DNA from: Dallia pectoralis
Lineage: Eukaryota > Chordata > Actinopteri > Esociformes > Umbridae
Assembly: GCA_029465975.1 (NCBI GenBank)
Contig: CM055743.1
Coordinates: forward strand, 14,178,410-14,242,409
Direction: 5' to 3'
DNA: 64,000 bases
Shown: piece after piece, positions 18,701-27,754 of the stretch
Numbering within the stretch: the first letter of the stretch is position 1
How the letters are laid out: the number at the start of each line of letters is the position of its first letter
Made by a program: the position numbers and the translations under genes
The notes under the pieces: generated by a model
What the model was told of the DNA's origin: nothing
The model's database searches: none
Seen by the model: the letters and a program-made list of their open reading frames with translations, nothing else

Positions 18701-21700
18701 GAGGGCATGTCTTACTGGGAATGTCATCACAGCTTTATTCTTCTGTTTTTCCCCTTACTGTTCAATACACTAAATGGAAAATGCCACACATAGATAAAAC
18801 TATCCCCTGTAGAATTTTTTATTTTCTTTAACCTTTATTCATATAGGGAATTCAAACTGAGATTGAAGCTATTTTTACATTAGAGACTTGTTTTACAGCA
18901 ATATAAACTATATCTCTATAGTAAAGAAAGTGCTTACGACAAGCTTAAGGGGCGATCATTTTCTGGTGTTTTTCACGTTAATGGAACTGCCACTGGGCGG
19001 CACGTTCATGGAACTGTTAATAACATATTTAATGTACATGTTTCTGTCCCATTCAAATATAATGCACAGTGTTTTCTTTCCCTTATCAGATCGGTCCCTT
19101 TCAGCTGGATGGGTCGGCTTGGTTGGTCGCAGGGGCCCCCGTTCAAAGCAGCCTTTCATGGTGACCTTCTTTAGGGCCAGCCAGGTCCCCTGTCGGCCCC
19201 CACGGGCTCTGAAACCCAACCTCCGTAAGAAAAAGCCCAAATATGACCTGCCCCTGCCGAGTATTCATGGTGAGGTTCTGCAAGGTCAGGGGACAACATC
19301 ATAATTTTTTGTCTTGTTAATATTGTTCAGCGGCACATGTGGAAAAGATGCAGACCCCTTTGTTTAATTGATCTCATGTTTCAGCCTTATTTTGAAAAAG
19401 ATTCAAAAATGTACTTCATGGATTTATACACAATACCCCAAAAATGACAAGGTTTTCAGATGTTTTTCCAAAAGCTTTAAAAAAACACTGAAATGTCACA
19501 TAATGGGGTCGTGTACAGATTGATGAGGAAGAAAAAATTAATGTTGTCTATTTTATAAGACTGTGACGAAAGACAATGTGAAAATGGGGGTGTCCGTACT
19601 TTACAAATGCGCTGTATGTTTAAAGGGCCAGTTCATGCCATTTACAATTTCAATTGTTTAAAGTTAAATTTTTTGTTTTAATTTAAAATCTGTTATAAAA
19701 GTCTGTGTTGTTATTTCTCCCTTTCAGATCACAGCCATGCCAATAGTAACCGTCAGGCTTGTAAGAAACACGAGTTATATGTGAGCTTCAGTGACCTGGG
19801 CTGGAAGGCAAGTGTCTGTCATCCTAAAATTCGACTTAGGAAATAATATAATGTGCTAAATCGGTATACACCTATATTATTTTTAGTGCACAAAGGTATT
19901 GATGGGATATTCTTTGCAACTATTTTTAAGCATTTCCCATTGCCTATTTTTGATATTCATCTCACCTTTTGTCCCTTTGGTATTTGTCTTTATTAGGACT
20001 GGGTGTTAGCTCCTACAGGTTACTCGGCCTTTTACTGTGATGGAGAATGCCTCTACCCACTAGGTTCCTGCATGAACGCCACCAACCACGCTATGATCCA
20101 ACTAGTGGTCAGTATGCGCTACTACAGCCTCTCTCATATGAACACCACGAACCACTCTATGATCCAACTAGTGGTCAGTATGCGCTACTACAGCCCCTCT
20201 CATATAAACGCCACCAACCACTCTATGATCCAACTAGTGGTCAGTATGCGCTACTACAGCCACTCATATGAACGCCAACCACGCTATGATCCAACTAGTG
20301 GTCAGTATGCGCTACTACAGCCCCTCTCATATAAATGTCACCAACCACGCTATGATCCAACTAGTGGTCAGTATGCGCTACTACAGCCTCTCTCATATGA
20401 ACGCCACCAACCACGCTATGATCAAACTCGTGGTCAGTATGCGCTACTACAGCCCCTCTCATATAAACACCACCAACCATGCTATGATCCAACTAGTGGT
20501 CAGTATGCGCTACTACAGCCACTCTCATATAAACACCACCAACCACGCTATGATCCAACTAGTGGTCAGTATGCGCTACTACAGCCACTCTCATATGAAC
20601 GCTGACAAAATTGGTTTCAGCAGGAAAGATGGCTTGTCATTAAAACTGACAACGCTCACATTGCCTGGGTCTACCATCTCAAAGTGGATGGAAGTGGAGA
20701 AGTGATATTCAGGGATAAAGCATCTAGTGGAAGTCCAAGTTACTGCACATGTTAAATGAAAATCAGTAAGTCGGCCCACATCCATTTAAATTTGAATAAA
20801 CCATTAGTGTGCAGGCACCGATGCCATATTAGCCTCAAAGGAAATAAACAAAGAAAATATTTAATGAATTAATAAAGACAGAAAAACTATTTCAGTTGAA
20901 CAACAAAATCATTCCATTGGTGTCAGGTTGAAATCTGTGAGAATGAATGATTGTGTGTTAACTTATCAGGGTTAAAGAATATTATATAGTGTGCAGATCA
21001 GGCTGTTAGCCAGCCAGCTAGCATAGCATAGTCAGAGTAGCTAGCCCTGTTTTCCCTATTGCGACTGTGACTCTATCCAGGCTAACAAAAGTAAAACAAG
21101 GTATTGTTACAATAGCAGCCATATTAAGATAAAGCCTTCATCCATTTTAGGTCACAAGCTAAAATTACTGTAATACCTCGCATCACAAAATGGGTCTCCA
21201 TGTTAGACTCCAGTAAATTAATTAAGCACTGAGCATTAACTGGATATAATAGACCCGTGTGAAACCTGGCTAAAGCCTGATGACTTAACTGCCCTAAATG
21301 AGGCCTCTCCTCTGGTTACACTAGTGATTATATCGCCCACACAATATTACCAGGTGCTGGTAATGTTTATGCAACAAAATATACATTTACACACAAACAC
21401 ACAATTATGAAAGCAAACCAGGCTAAAAAAATCATTGTTCATAGCTACAAATGACATGCCCTCTATACGCCATTGCTAACTTTCATGCTCGTTTCTTGCC
21501 AATCTTGAAAAGCATAATGGTATTTCAAGTGACGTCTCAGAATTAGACAAGCTTGTTGATTTTGGACAGCGAACTGAAGTTGTTGTTGAGATAAAGTTCC
21601 AATATAGCAGTGTTGCTATAGAAATATGCTTGGAATCCTAAACAATTCCCCTTCATCATTCCAAATATGTTAATTCCTATTTGACATTAGAGTACATTAT

Positions 21701-22088
21701 GTAAAGTAAATACCACTTTGTTTAGCAGCAGAGCAAGCATGCATTTCTTTTGCATTTGACTATTGTGGGAATTGAACCTGCAACTCTGTATTTGTTACGT
21801 GCACAGATAGTGTATTAGAACACCATCAACACCCGCTGAGAAAAAAATTGGCATAATAACACACTTTCTAGAATAGGATAATACAATTGACAGTAACAAA
21901 GTACATTCTGATTTTGATTGACCTCTTTTCACGGGCAGGTTCACCTTCTGAAGCCAGACGAGGTTCCCAAAGCGTGCTGTGCGCCCACTAAACTCAGTCC
22001 CATCTCTGTGCTCTTCTATGACGACAACAACAATGTAATCCTCAAGAAACATCGCAACATGGTGGTGAAGACCTGTGGATGCCTGTGA
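12191..22088 (+). CDS. bmp8a: Bone morphogenetic protein 8 (seven exons)
   Basis: A secreted TGF-beta superfamily ligand. Exons are 12191-12737, 17813-18005, 18203-18351, 19090-19269, 19728-19807, 19997-20107 and 21939-22088, and together give 469 codons with consistent phases. It has a signal anchor (SILLVSLLLCLWG, about residues 55-75), the BMP8-type prodomain (REILSILGLPGRPRP, APLFMLDLYHA, YWKEFRFDLTPLP, AAEFRIYK), a basic RKKK site at about 342-345, and a mature domain with cysteines near 368, 397, 401, 433, 434, 466 and 468. Cys408 in SCMNATNHA is shared with BMP8. Human BMP8A is 402 residues; the excess is partly an unusual 50-residue extension before the signal peptide. The last residue is Leu where the family normally ends CGCH. 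Intron 5 has a GC donor, intron 2 a weak GTTCCT donor, and two minisatellites hit exon 6 and the stop codon. Synteny with macf1 supports bmp8a. Confidence 0.93.
14079..14383 (+). repeat. 16-bp minisatellite
   Basis: About 18 copies of GCACGCTATCTCTGCA, with divergent copies at the left edge (GCTGTC, GTTATC, TACACTAT) and near-identical central copies. This fits expansion from the centre. Confidence 0.95.
14454..14501. repeat. 48-bp hairpin palindrome
   Basis: 23-nt arms (left 14454-14476, right 14479-14501) are exact reverse complements around a TG loop. The right arm reads GGAGACTGTTTAGAATTGAG then CAA. Confidence 0.97.
14600..17250. mobile_element. possible old DNA transposon block in bmp8 intron 1
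   Basis: Markedly A/T-rich sequence with internal inverted matches. GGGACATTCTACCAGAAAC near 15239 faces GTTTCTGGTAGAATGTCCC near 17190. TGTCAGGCCCTGTCACA near 15427 is similar to the reverse complement of TGTGACAGGGCCTGAC near 16466. TGTGACAGGACTGAC and close variants recur near 15768, 15808 and 16808. This suggests a transposon with subterminal repeats, but I see no clear termini, target duplication or transposase. Confidence 0.35.
17813..18005 (+). CDS. bmp8a: bmp8 exon 2: prodomain
   Basis: 193 bp, acceptor CTGTCTCTCAG. It encodes EQERDLLQPRPYWKEFRFDL, TPLPQGERVTAAEFRIYK and NRTLHISVYEIQRENRH. The donor needed for a continuous frame is AG|GTTCCT, a weak GT site; the Arg codon is split across the junction (AG+G). 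Confidence 0.9.
18203..18351 (+). CDS. bmp8a: bmp8 exon 3: prodomain
   Basis: 149 bp, acceptor CCCTCTCAG, donor G|GTGAGC. It encodes EPELVLLDMQSVPAGQEGWL, AFDVTTASNRWLLHPRSNMG and IRLYVETEEG, a conserved BMP5-8 prodomain block. A GC-rich minisatellite begins about 35 bp after the donor. Confidence 0.92.
18387..18479 (+). repeat. CpG-rich 22-bp minisatellite next to bmp8 exon 3
   Basis: Four copies of GGAACGCGCGCGGACGTGGT followed by GG, the last with GGTCG. The CpG density contrasts sharply with the A/T-rich intron around it. Confidence 0.95.
19090..19269 (+). CDS. bmp8a: bmp8 exon 4: prodomain end and cleavage region
   Basis: 180 bp, acceptor CCCTTATCAG, donor G|GTGAGG. It encodes RSLSAGWVGLVGRRGPRSKQ, PFMVTFFRASQ and RALKPNLRKKKPKYDLPLPS. 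The RKKK run is the only good basic convertase site here. The family places its cleavage slightly before the first mature cysteine, as here. Confidence 0.92.
19315..19620. mobile_element. Tc1-like terminal/MITE remnant in bmp8 intron 4
   Basis: Sequence such as CAGACCCCTTTGTTTAATTG, ATTGATGAGGAAGAAAAAAT and GTACTTTACAAATGCGCTGT resembles the ends and flanks of common fish Tc1 elements that finish in a GAATGCACTGTA-type terminus. It is diverged and noncoding. Confidence 0.5.
19728..19807 (+). CDS. bmp8a: bmp8 exon 5: start of mature ligand
   Basis: 80 bp, acceptor TCCCTTTCAG. It encodes HSHANSNRQACKKHELYVSF then SDLGWK, with the first knot cysteine. The frame requires AAG|GCAAGT, a GC-AG intron with an otherwise ideal donor. 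Confidence 0.92.
19997..20107 (+). CDS. bmp8a: bmp8 exon 6: cystine-knot core, minimal form
   Basis: 111 bp, acceptor GTCTTTATTAG. It encodes DWVLAPTGYSAFYCDGECLY, PLGSC and MNATNHAMIQLV. The donor GTG|GTCAGT at 20108 gives exactly the family length before VHLLKPDE of exon 7. The last 36 coding bases and the donor belong to the first unit of a 66-bp tandem array, so seven more copies of the donor follow. Confidence 0.9.
20072..20602 (+). repeat. bmp8a: 66-bp minisatellite duplicating exon 6 end and its splice donor
   Basis: Eight units start ATGAACGCCACCAACCACGC or close variants and contain CAACTAGTGGTCAGTATGCG. Donor GT positions are 20108, 20174, 20240, 20301, 20367, 20433, 20499 and 20565. 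Spacing is 66 bp (22 codons) except 61 bp between the third and fourth. Units 1-3 keep the exon 6 frame. Each unit encodes about MNATNHAMIQLVVSMRYYSL then SH. Confidence 0.95.
20603..21938 (+). other. bmp8 intron 6 remainder
   Basis: About 1.3 kb of A/T-rich intron with no repeats beyond short ones and no recognisable gene. It ends at CTTTTCACGGGCAG before exon 7. Confidence 0.7.
21939..22088 (+). CDS. bmp8a: bmp8 exon 7: C-terminal half of cystine knot and stop
   Basis: It encodes VHLLKPDEVPKACCAPTKLS, PISVLFYDDNNNVILKKHRN and MVVKTCGCL, then TGA at 22086-22088. CCAPTKL and VILKKHRNMVVK are BMP hallmarks. The final residue is Leu rather than the usual His after CGC. The last 18 bases, including the stop, are the first unit of the downstream 19-bp array. 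Confidence 0.95.
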   Translation, partial: VHLLKPDEVPKACCAPTKLSPISVLFYDDNNNVILKKHRNMVVKTCGCL

Positions 22089-22966
22089 GACCTGTGGATG
22101 CCTGTGAGACCTGTGGATGCCTGTGAGACCTGTGGATGCCTGTGAGACCTGTGGATGCCTGTGAGACCTGTGGATGCCTGTGAGACCTGTGGATGCCTGT
22201 GAGACCTGTGGATGCCTGTGACCTGTGGATGCCTGTGGACCTGTGGATGCCTGTGAGACCTGTGGATGCCTGTGAGACCTGTGGATGCCTGTGAGACCTG
22301 TGGATGCCTGTGAGACCTGTGGATGCCTGTGAGACCTGTGGATGCCTGTGAGACCTGTGGATGCCTGTGAGACCTGTGGATGCCTGTGAGACCTGTGGAT
22401 GCCTGTGTGACCTGTGGATGCCTGTGAGACCTGTGGATGCCTGTGAGACCTGTGGATGCCTGTGAGACCTGTGGATGCCTGTGAGACCTGTGGATGCCTG
22501 TGAGACCTGTGGATGCCTGTGAGACCTGTGGATGCCTGTGAGACCTGTGGATGCCTGTGAGACCTGTGGATGCCTGTGAGACCTGTGGATGCCTGTGAGA
22601 CCTGTGGATGCCTGTGTGACCTGTGGATGCCTGTGAGACCTGTGGATGCCTGTGAGACCTGTGGATGCCTGTGAGACCTGTGGATGCCTGTGTGACCTGT
22701 GGATGCCTGTGTGACCTGTGGATGCCTGTGAGACCTGTGGATGCCTGTGAGACCTGTGGATGCCTGTGAGACCTGTGGATGCCTGTGAGACCTGTGGATG
22801 CCTGTGAGACCTGTGGATGCCTGTGAGACCTGTGGATGCCTGTGAGACCTGTGGATGCCTGTGAGACCTGTGGATGCCTGTGTGACCTGTGGATGCCTGT
22901 GAGACCTGTGGATGCCTGTGTGACCTGTGGATGCCTGTGAGACCTGTGGATGCCTGTGAGACCTGT
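22070..22966 (+). repeat. bmp8a: 19-bp minisatellite grown from bmp8 terminal codons and stop
   Basis: About 47 copies of GACCTGTGGATGCCTGTGA. Variants include GTGTGACC for GTGAGACC and two short units near 22216-22240. The first copy is the native TCGCL-stop coding end. Since 19 is not a multiple of 3, the original frame meets TGA again every 57 bp. The reverse strand is free of stops for about 300 codons because of the repeat composition. Confidence 0.97.
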
Positions 22967-23045
22967 TAGTCTGCCATTTATTCCACATCAAACTGTAAGC
23001 ATTTGACTAGCGATGTTCCAGAAGACAGAAACAGAGCAATGCACC

Positions 23046-23372
23046 TTAAAGGAATAGTTTTCTTTGAAAAAAAGTGTGGTTACAAGAGGTAAAAACAATT
23101 TACTGTTCGTTTTCTCACTCAAAACGCTCGTTTAGTGTCTTAGGACATCAATGTGTACTTACATTTATGAGTAATTAAATCATGTTTAATTTTGACTTCT
23201 CTGTGCATGGTCTTTGAGGTGGGAAATTTGTGACCATAGACCTGAATTATATGACTGGCAGACAAGAACGGTTTTACCTAAAAATATCAAACAAAGACAC
23301 CTACATCTTGGATGCCCTTGAGGTAAGCTAAAACATATCAAAACTTTTTTTCAAAGAGAACTATTCCTTTAA
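23046..23372. mobile_element. TTAA-ended MITE
   Basis: A 327-bp element with terminal inverted repeats: TTAAAGGAATAGTT then TCTTTGAAAAAAAGT on the left, and the mirror ending AACTATTCCTTTAA on the right (one mismatch over about 28 bp). Ends in TTAA fit piggyBac- or Kolobok-type nonautonomous elements. There is no coding sequence. Confidence 0.8.
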
Positions 23373-23407
23373 AACCAGCCGTTGTTCATTTTATGGCAAT
23401 ATGATGA

Positions 23408-23712
23408 TCCAGTTTATGTAATCTGATATTTATGATGCAGCGTATGTAATCTGACATTTATGAAGATACAGCGTACGTAATCTGACATTTATGACGATAC
23501 AGTGTACGTAATCTGACATTTAAGATGATACAGCGTACGTAATCTGGAATTTATGATGATACAGCGTACGTAATCTGACATTTATGACGATACAGCGTAC
23601 GTAATCTGACATTTAGGACGATACAGCGTATGTGATCTGACATTTATGATGATACTGCGGACGTAATCTGACATTTATGACGATACAGCGTACGTAATAT
23701 GACATTTATGAG
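23408..23712 (+). repeat. 31-bp minisatellite
   Basis: About nine diverged copies of GATACAGCGTACGTAATCTG then ACATTTATGAC, each with the TACGTA palindrome or a variant. Confidence 0.92.
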
Positions 23713-24442
23713 TGAGTTGGCGTGACAGCACCCATCACACCAACATGCATGTTAAACTTCACATCATCATCTACTACTCTTAATTAACTAGAACATTCAT
23801 ATACATAAATGTCATATATATATCATACAGTTTGTGTATTTAAGAGAATTAACAAAATATATAATGTCAAATATATAATGTTATATATAAATATATAATG
23901 TTAATTCTCTTAAATACACAAACTGTATGATATATATATATGACATTTATGTATATGAATGTTCTAGTTAATTAAGAGTAGTAGATGATGATGTGAAGTT
24001 TAACATGTGAGTTGGCGTGACAGCACCCATCACACCAACATGCATGTTAAACTTCACATCATCATCTACTACTCTTAATTAACTAGAACATTCATATACA
24101 TAAATGTCATATATATATCATACAGTTTGTGTATTTAAGAGAATTAACAAAATATATAATGTCAAATATATAATGTTATATATAAATATATAATGTTAAT
24201 TCTCTTAAATACACAAACTGTATGATATATATATGACATTTATGTATATGAATGTTCTAGTTAATTAAGAGTAGTAGATGATGATGTGAAGTTTAACATG
24301 TGAGTTGGCGTGACAGCACCCATCACACCAACATGCATGTTAAACTTCACATCATCATCTACTACTCTTAATTAACTAGAACATTCATATACATAAATGT
24401 CATATATATATCATACAGTTTGTGTATTTAAGAGAATTAACA
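23712..24442. repeat. alternating inverted repeats (five arms)
   Basis: A segment of about 140 bp (GAGTTGGCGTGACAGCACCC ... TTTAAGAGAATTAAC) appears forward, inverted, forward, inverted, forward. The forward copies start near 23714, 24009 and 24302, a period of about 294 bp, and the loops are (AT)-rich ATATATAATG repeats. Each forward/inverted pair can fold into a long hairpin. Confidence 0.93.
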
Positions 24443-25782
24443 TTATATATTTATATTTTACTTGTCCTAATTCCACGGCCAAAATGTTTTGAAGCTTAGT
24501 TGTCTTGCCATCAATCTCATTCAAAAGCAATATACGATTAAATTGAAAAGAAAATACAATCATTTTTGGATTACTTTTATTACACTTCTAATCAGTAAAA
24601 GTTAGAAGCAATGAAACATTACAAATGATATACGTTCTGCATTTTTAAGTATACAATAAACAGGAATGTTGTAAAGACATTTCTGGAGGACTGTTTACTA
24701 CCATAATTTGTAATAAAATAATACCAAAGATATTTTTGTAGTGGTTGTTATCTTATGCATTGAGTCCAGTGAACCCAGACCTCCAGAAACCGCTCAACAT
24801 TCCTATGTGCGATGCAGCATATTGGAATTACATTTGAAAATACTTACACATATGTATTTGTTTGGCATCAGTAGACTGACTGACATTGAACATGCACTCA
24901 AGTCCAGATTCTTTCTGCTCTTATTAGGCATATATATCCTCTAATATGTTATAACTGCGTTACTTCGACGTGCATCCAATTGACAGAGGCATGTTCTTAA
25001 ATATATTTCTCAATTTATTTAAAATGGTAAAAAGCTGAAAACTGTTGTAACATTGTGGACCCTGGGGTCTATCAAAAGTGATTGTTGCATTCACACCCAC
25101 CGAGACAAAACAACTATTAGATTTGGCAACGGTTTTTACCAGGGTCGTCTACAGGCAGAACAAAGCTTGGTCCTGGGCTGCTATGAAATCCTTTTCCATC
25201 CATGACACCAGTCTCAGAAAAACAAAAAATGGTCAAGAGGACTTTGCACGAAAGCGTATAGGATAATATATAGGGGAGACTGTTCAGGAAAAAGTAGCAA
25301 AAACAGTTAACGCCACAACACTTTTAGAAAACGTGACTGGAGGACACTGAATCAAGAAGGTGACACGAAAAAGTAGAGGCCTAAAGAAGTATTATAGGTT
25401 TGGTCAGTTTACAGAGGTGAGATGTAGGCTTCAATAGTGAATCTGAAGTAGTGGGAATAACAGAGGTGAGATGTATCTGGTTTAAGGAACATGACGGTGG
25501 GTGTTGGTGTGCTTGCCCCCCCATTTTAGGCCATGGTCACAAGGGGGCCCCCCCAAACATGTCCAGGAGGGTTCAGTGTTTTGTCCCTGGATGATGATGC
25601 CAGTCGGTGAAGTCAGTGAAAGCGCTTAAATCATGGTCATCTGCGAATCACAAATAGGAGGCGATGAATCAGAACATTTCTACTGAGCCAATATGAAGCA
25701 CAGGACAACCGTGCGATACCAACAGTGAGTGTGTAAATGAGCCTAACCCCAGCTCTAAGGTCCATTTGGGTGTGTGTGGTCT
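24443..25782 (-). other. znf706: probable znf706 3' UTR and bmp8-znf706 convergent spacer
   Basis: No coding frame was recognised. On the minus strand, candidate AATAAA signals are visible (for example 24576-24581), so the znf706 3' UTR may extend through most of this span. The exact end is not determinable here. Confidence 0.4.
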
Positions 25783-26716
25783 TTAAGCCTCAACATCAAC
25801 CAGCTCCGGGGGCATTGGGGACTTGGGATGCTTGCTCTCAAAGTGCTGCTTGAAGGTTTTCGGGTCCGGCATCTGCGACTGTACGAGAAAAGAAAATGTC
25901 TAAAATTAGGATTTGAACGAACCTTCGCTGACAGATCTCCGTTGACCCAAAATTATTGCAATATGACAAAGATGTGACCTCAATGACCCACGCGTGTAGA
26001 GAAGGGCCCACACGCGCGCACGTGTAGAGAAGAGCCCAAACGCGAGCACGTGTAGAGAAGGGCCCAAACGCGCGCACGTGTAGAGAAGGGCCCAAACGCG
26101 CGCACGTGTAGAGAAGGGCCCAAACGCGCGCACGTGTAGAGAAGGGCCCACACACATAGAGAAGGGCCCCCACACACATAGAGAAGGGCCCCCACACACA
26201 TAGAGAAGGGCCCCCACACACATAGAGAAGGGCCCCCACACACATAGAGAGAAGGGCCCCCACACACATAGAGAAGGGCCCCCACACACATAGAGAAGGG
26301 CCCCCACACACATAGAGAAGGACCCACACATAGAGAAGGGCCCCCACACACATAGAGAAGGACCCACACATAGAGAAGGGCCCCCACACACATAGAGAAG
26401 GGCCCCCACACACATAGAGAAGGACCCACACACATAGAGAAGGGCCCCCACACACATAGAGAAGGGCCCCCACACACATAGAGAAGGGCCCCCACACACA
26501 TAGAGAAGGGCCCCCACACACATAGAGAAGGGCCCCCACACACATAGAGAAGGACCCACACAGTAGCAATCAGTAACTCACCCGACAGACAGGACAGGTG
26601 TGGATCAGTGCTGCCATGGCTGCAGTCTTCTGGTCAGCTGCTGCTCCCTTCTTCTTGGCGGCGGCCGCTTTGGCATTCTTCTGCTGGGATTGAATCTTTT
26701 GTTGCCCGCGAGCCAT
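25783..26716 (-). CDS. znf706: Zinc finger protein 706
   Basis: A small nuclear protein of 76 residues. Coding exons on the minus strand are 26716-26582 (MARGQQKIQSQQKNAKAAAA ... AALIHTCPVCR) and 25878-25783 (SQMPDPKTFKQHFESKHPKS then PMPPELVDVEA). The N-terminus is the 4F5-type KIQSQQKNAK block and the C-terminal half is a single C2H2 finger (CPVC ... HFESKH) interrupted by the intron. Length equals human ZNF706. Junctions are CGG|GTGAGT and CTCGTACAG|TCG, phase 0. Residues 17-33 are Ala/Lys-rich and differ from the mammalian KKQAGQKKK stretch. The role proposed in mammals is repression of pluripotency genes; nothing here tests that. The intron is filled by minisatellites. Confidence 0.95.
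25986..26565 (+). repeat. two-phase minisatellite in znf706 intron
   Basis: Left part (about 25993-26150): about six 28-bp units GTGTAGAGAAGGGCCCAAAC then GCGCGCAC. Right part (about 26150-26560): about twenty 22-bp units AGAGAAGGGCCCCCACACAC then AT, with shorter AGAGAAGGACCCACACAT variants. Both share AGAGAAGGGCCC and so have a common origin. The array stops about 20 bp from the znf706 donor. Confidence 0.95.
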
Positions 26717-26829
26717 TGCCTACCTAAAAGACAAGTGGAGACATGTGAGTGTGTCATTTTTACACACACACACACACACACACACAGAGAGAAGGAAAAC
26801 ATTATTTGATCCCTTATCAATCAGCCCGA

Positions 26830-27430
26830 TCTCCCATGTGTCTATAATACAGGTAACGAGCTGAGATTACGAGCACTCTCTTCTCTCTAAGTTTGTAACC
26901 TGTATAAAAGACACCTGTCCACCAGCAGCAATCAATCAGATTCCTAACTCTCCACCGTGGCCAAGACCAAAGAGCTGTCCAAGGATGTCAGGGACAAGAC
27001 TTTAGACGTACACAAGGCTGGAATGGTGACGACAGTTGGTGCGATTCTTCGCAAATAGAAGCAACACAAAATGACTGTCACTCTCCCTCGGTTTGGGGCT
27101 CCATGCAATATCACCTTGCAGCTAGGACCAGTTTCCCAAAAACAATTGGTAACACACTACACGGTGAAGGACTGAAATCCTGCAGCGCCCCCCACTGTTC
27201 AAGAAAGCAGGGTGTTTTTCTGCTAAGGGGACAGGACAACTTCCCCACATCAAACGGACGATGGATGGGGCCATGTACCGTCAAATATTGGGTGAGAACC
27301 TCCTTTCCTCAGCCAGGGCATTGAAACTGGATCGTGGGTGGGTGTTCCAGCATGACAGTGACCCAAAACACACCAAGGCAACAAAGTGGCTCAAGAAGAA
27401 GCACGTTTAGGTCCTAGAGTGCCGTTAAGC
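26830..27430 (+). mobile_element. Tc1-like transposon relic (+ strand)
   Basis: Near 26955 a decayed transposase start resembles GGCCAAGACCAAAGAGCTGT (AKTKEL), followed by KDVRDK- and TTVGAILRK-like codons and an in-frame TAG. Further on, FQHDSDPKHTKATKWLKKKH (about 27340-27407) is the Tc1 catalytic-Asp block. The middle is deleted and scrambled. It belongs to the same family as the minus-strand copy at 27755-28310. Confidence 0.8.
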
Positions 27431-27537
27431 GGTCTCTTACTGTACTCAAACGTACAAAATCAGTAGAGAATCAGATTTTTTTTTCCTTCACTGTATACAC
27501 ATATACATGTGTATATAAAATCAGTAGAGAATCAGTG

Positions 27538-27586
27538 TATTTTTTTATTCATATATATACTGTATATATATATATATATATATACA

Positions 27587-27674
<88 letters not shown>

Positions 27675-27752
27675 GTATACATACCGGTGTATATACACAC
27701 ACACACACACACATACATATATAGTATACACATACATATACATACATGTACA
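27538..27752. repeat. compound (TA)n/(CA)n microsatellite
   Basis: Alternating ATATAT and CACACA runs with ATACATACAT linkers. It separates two Tc1 relics and replaces the 3' half of the minus-strand one. Confidence 0.97.
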
Positions 27753-27754
27753 TG

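Noticed and set aside
20003..20605. A separate 200-residue protein from the exon 6 region
   Set aside because: It is bmp8 exon 6 read into its duplicated donors. The acceptor before 19997 and the family length place the normal exon end at 20107.
21795..22991. 398-codon minus-strand frame of HRHPQVSQASTGLTGI repeats
   Set aside because: It is antisense to the bmp8 stop-codon minisatellite. The 19-bp unit simply has no stop on that strand.
25838..26569. Minus-strand frames LLYVCGGPSLCVWGPFSMCV
   Set aside because: Translation of the znf706 intron minisatellite in three frames. The real gene splices across it.
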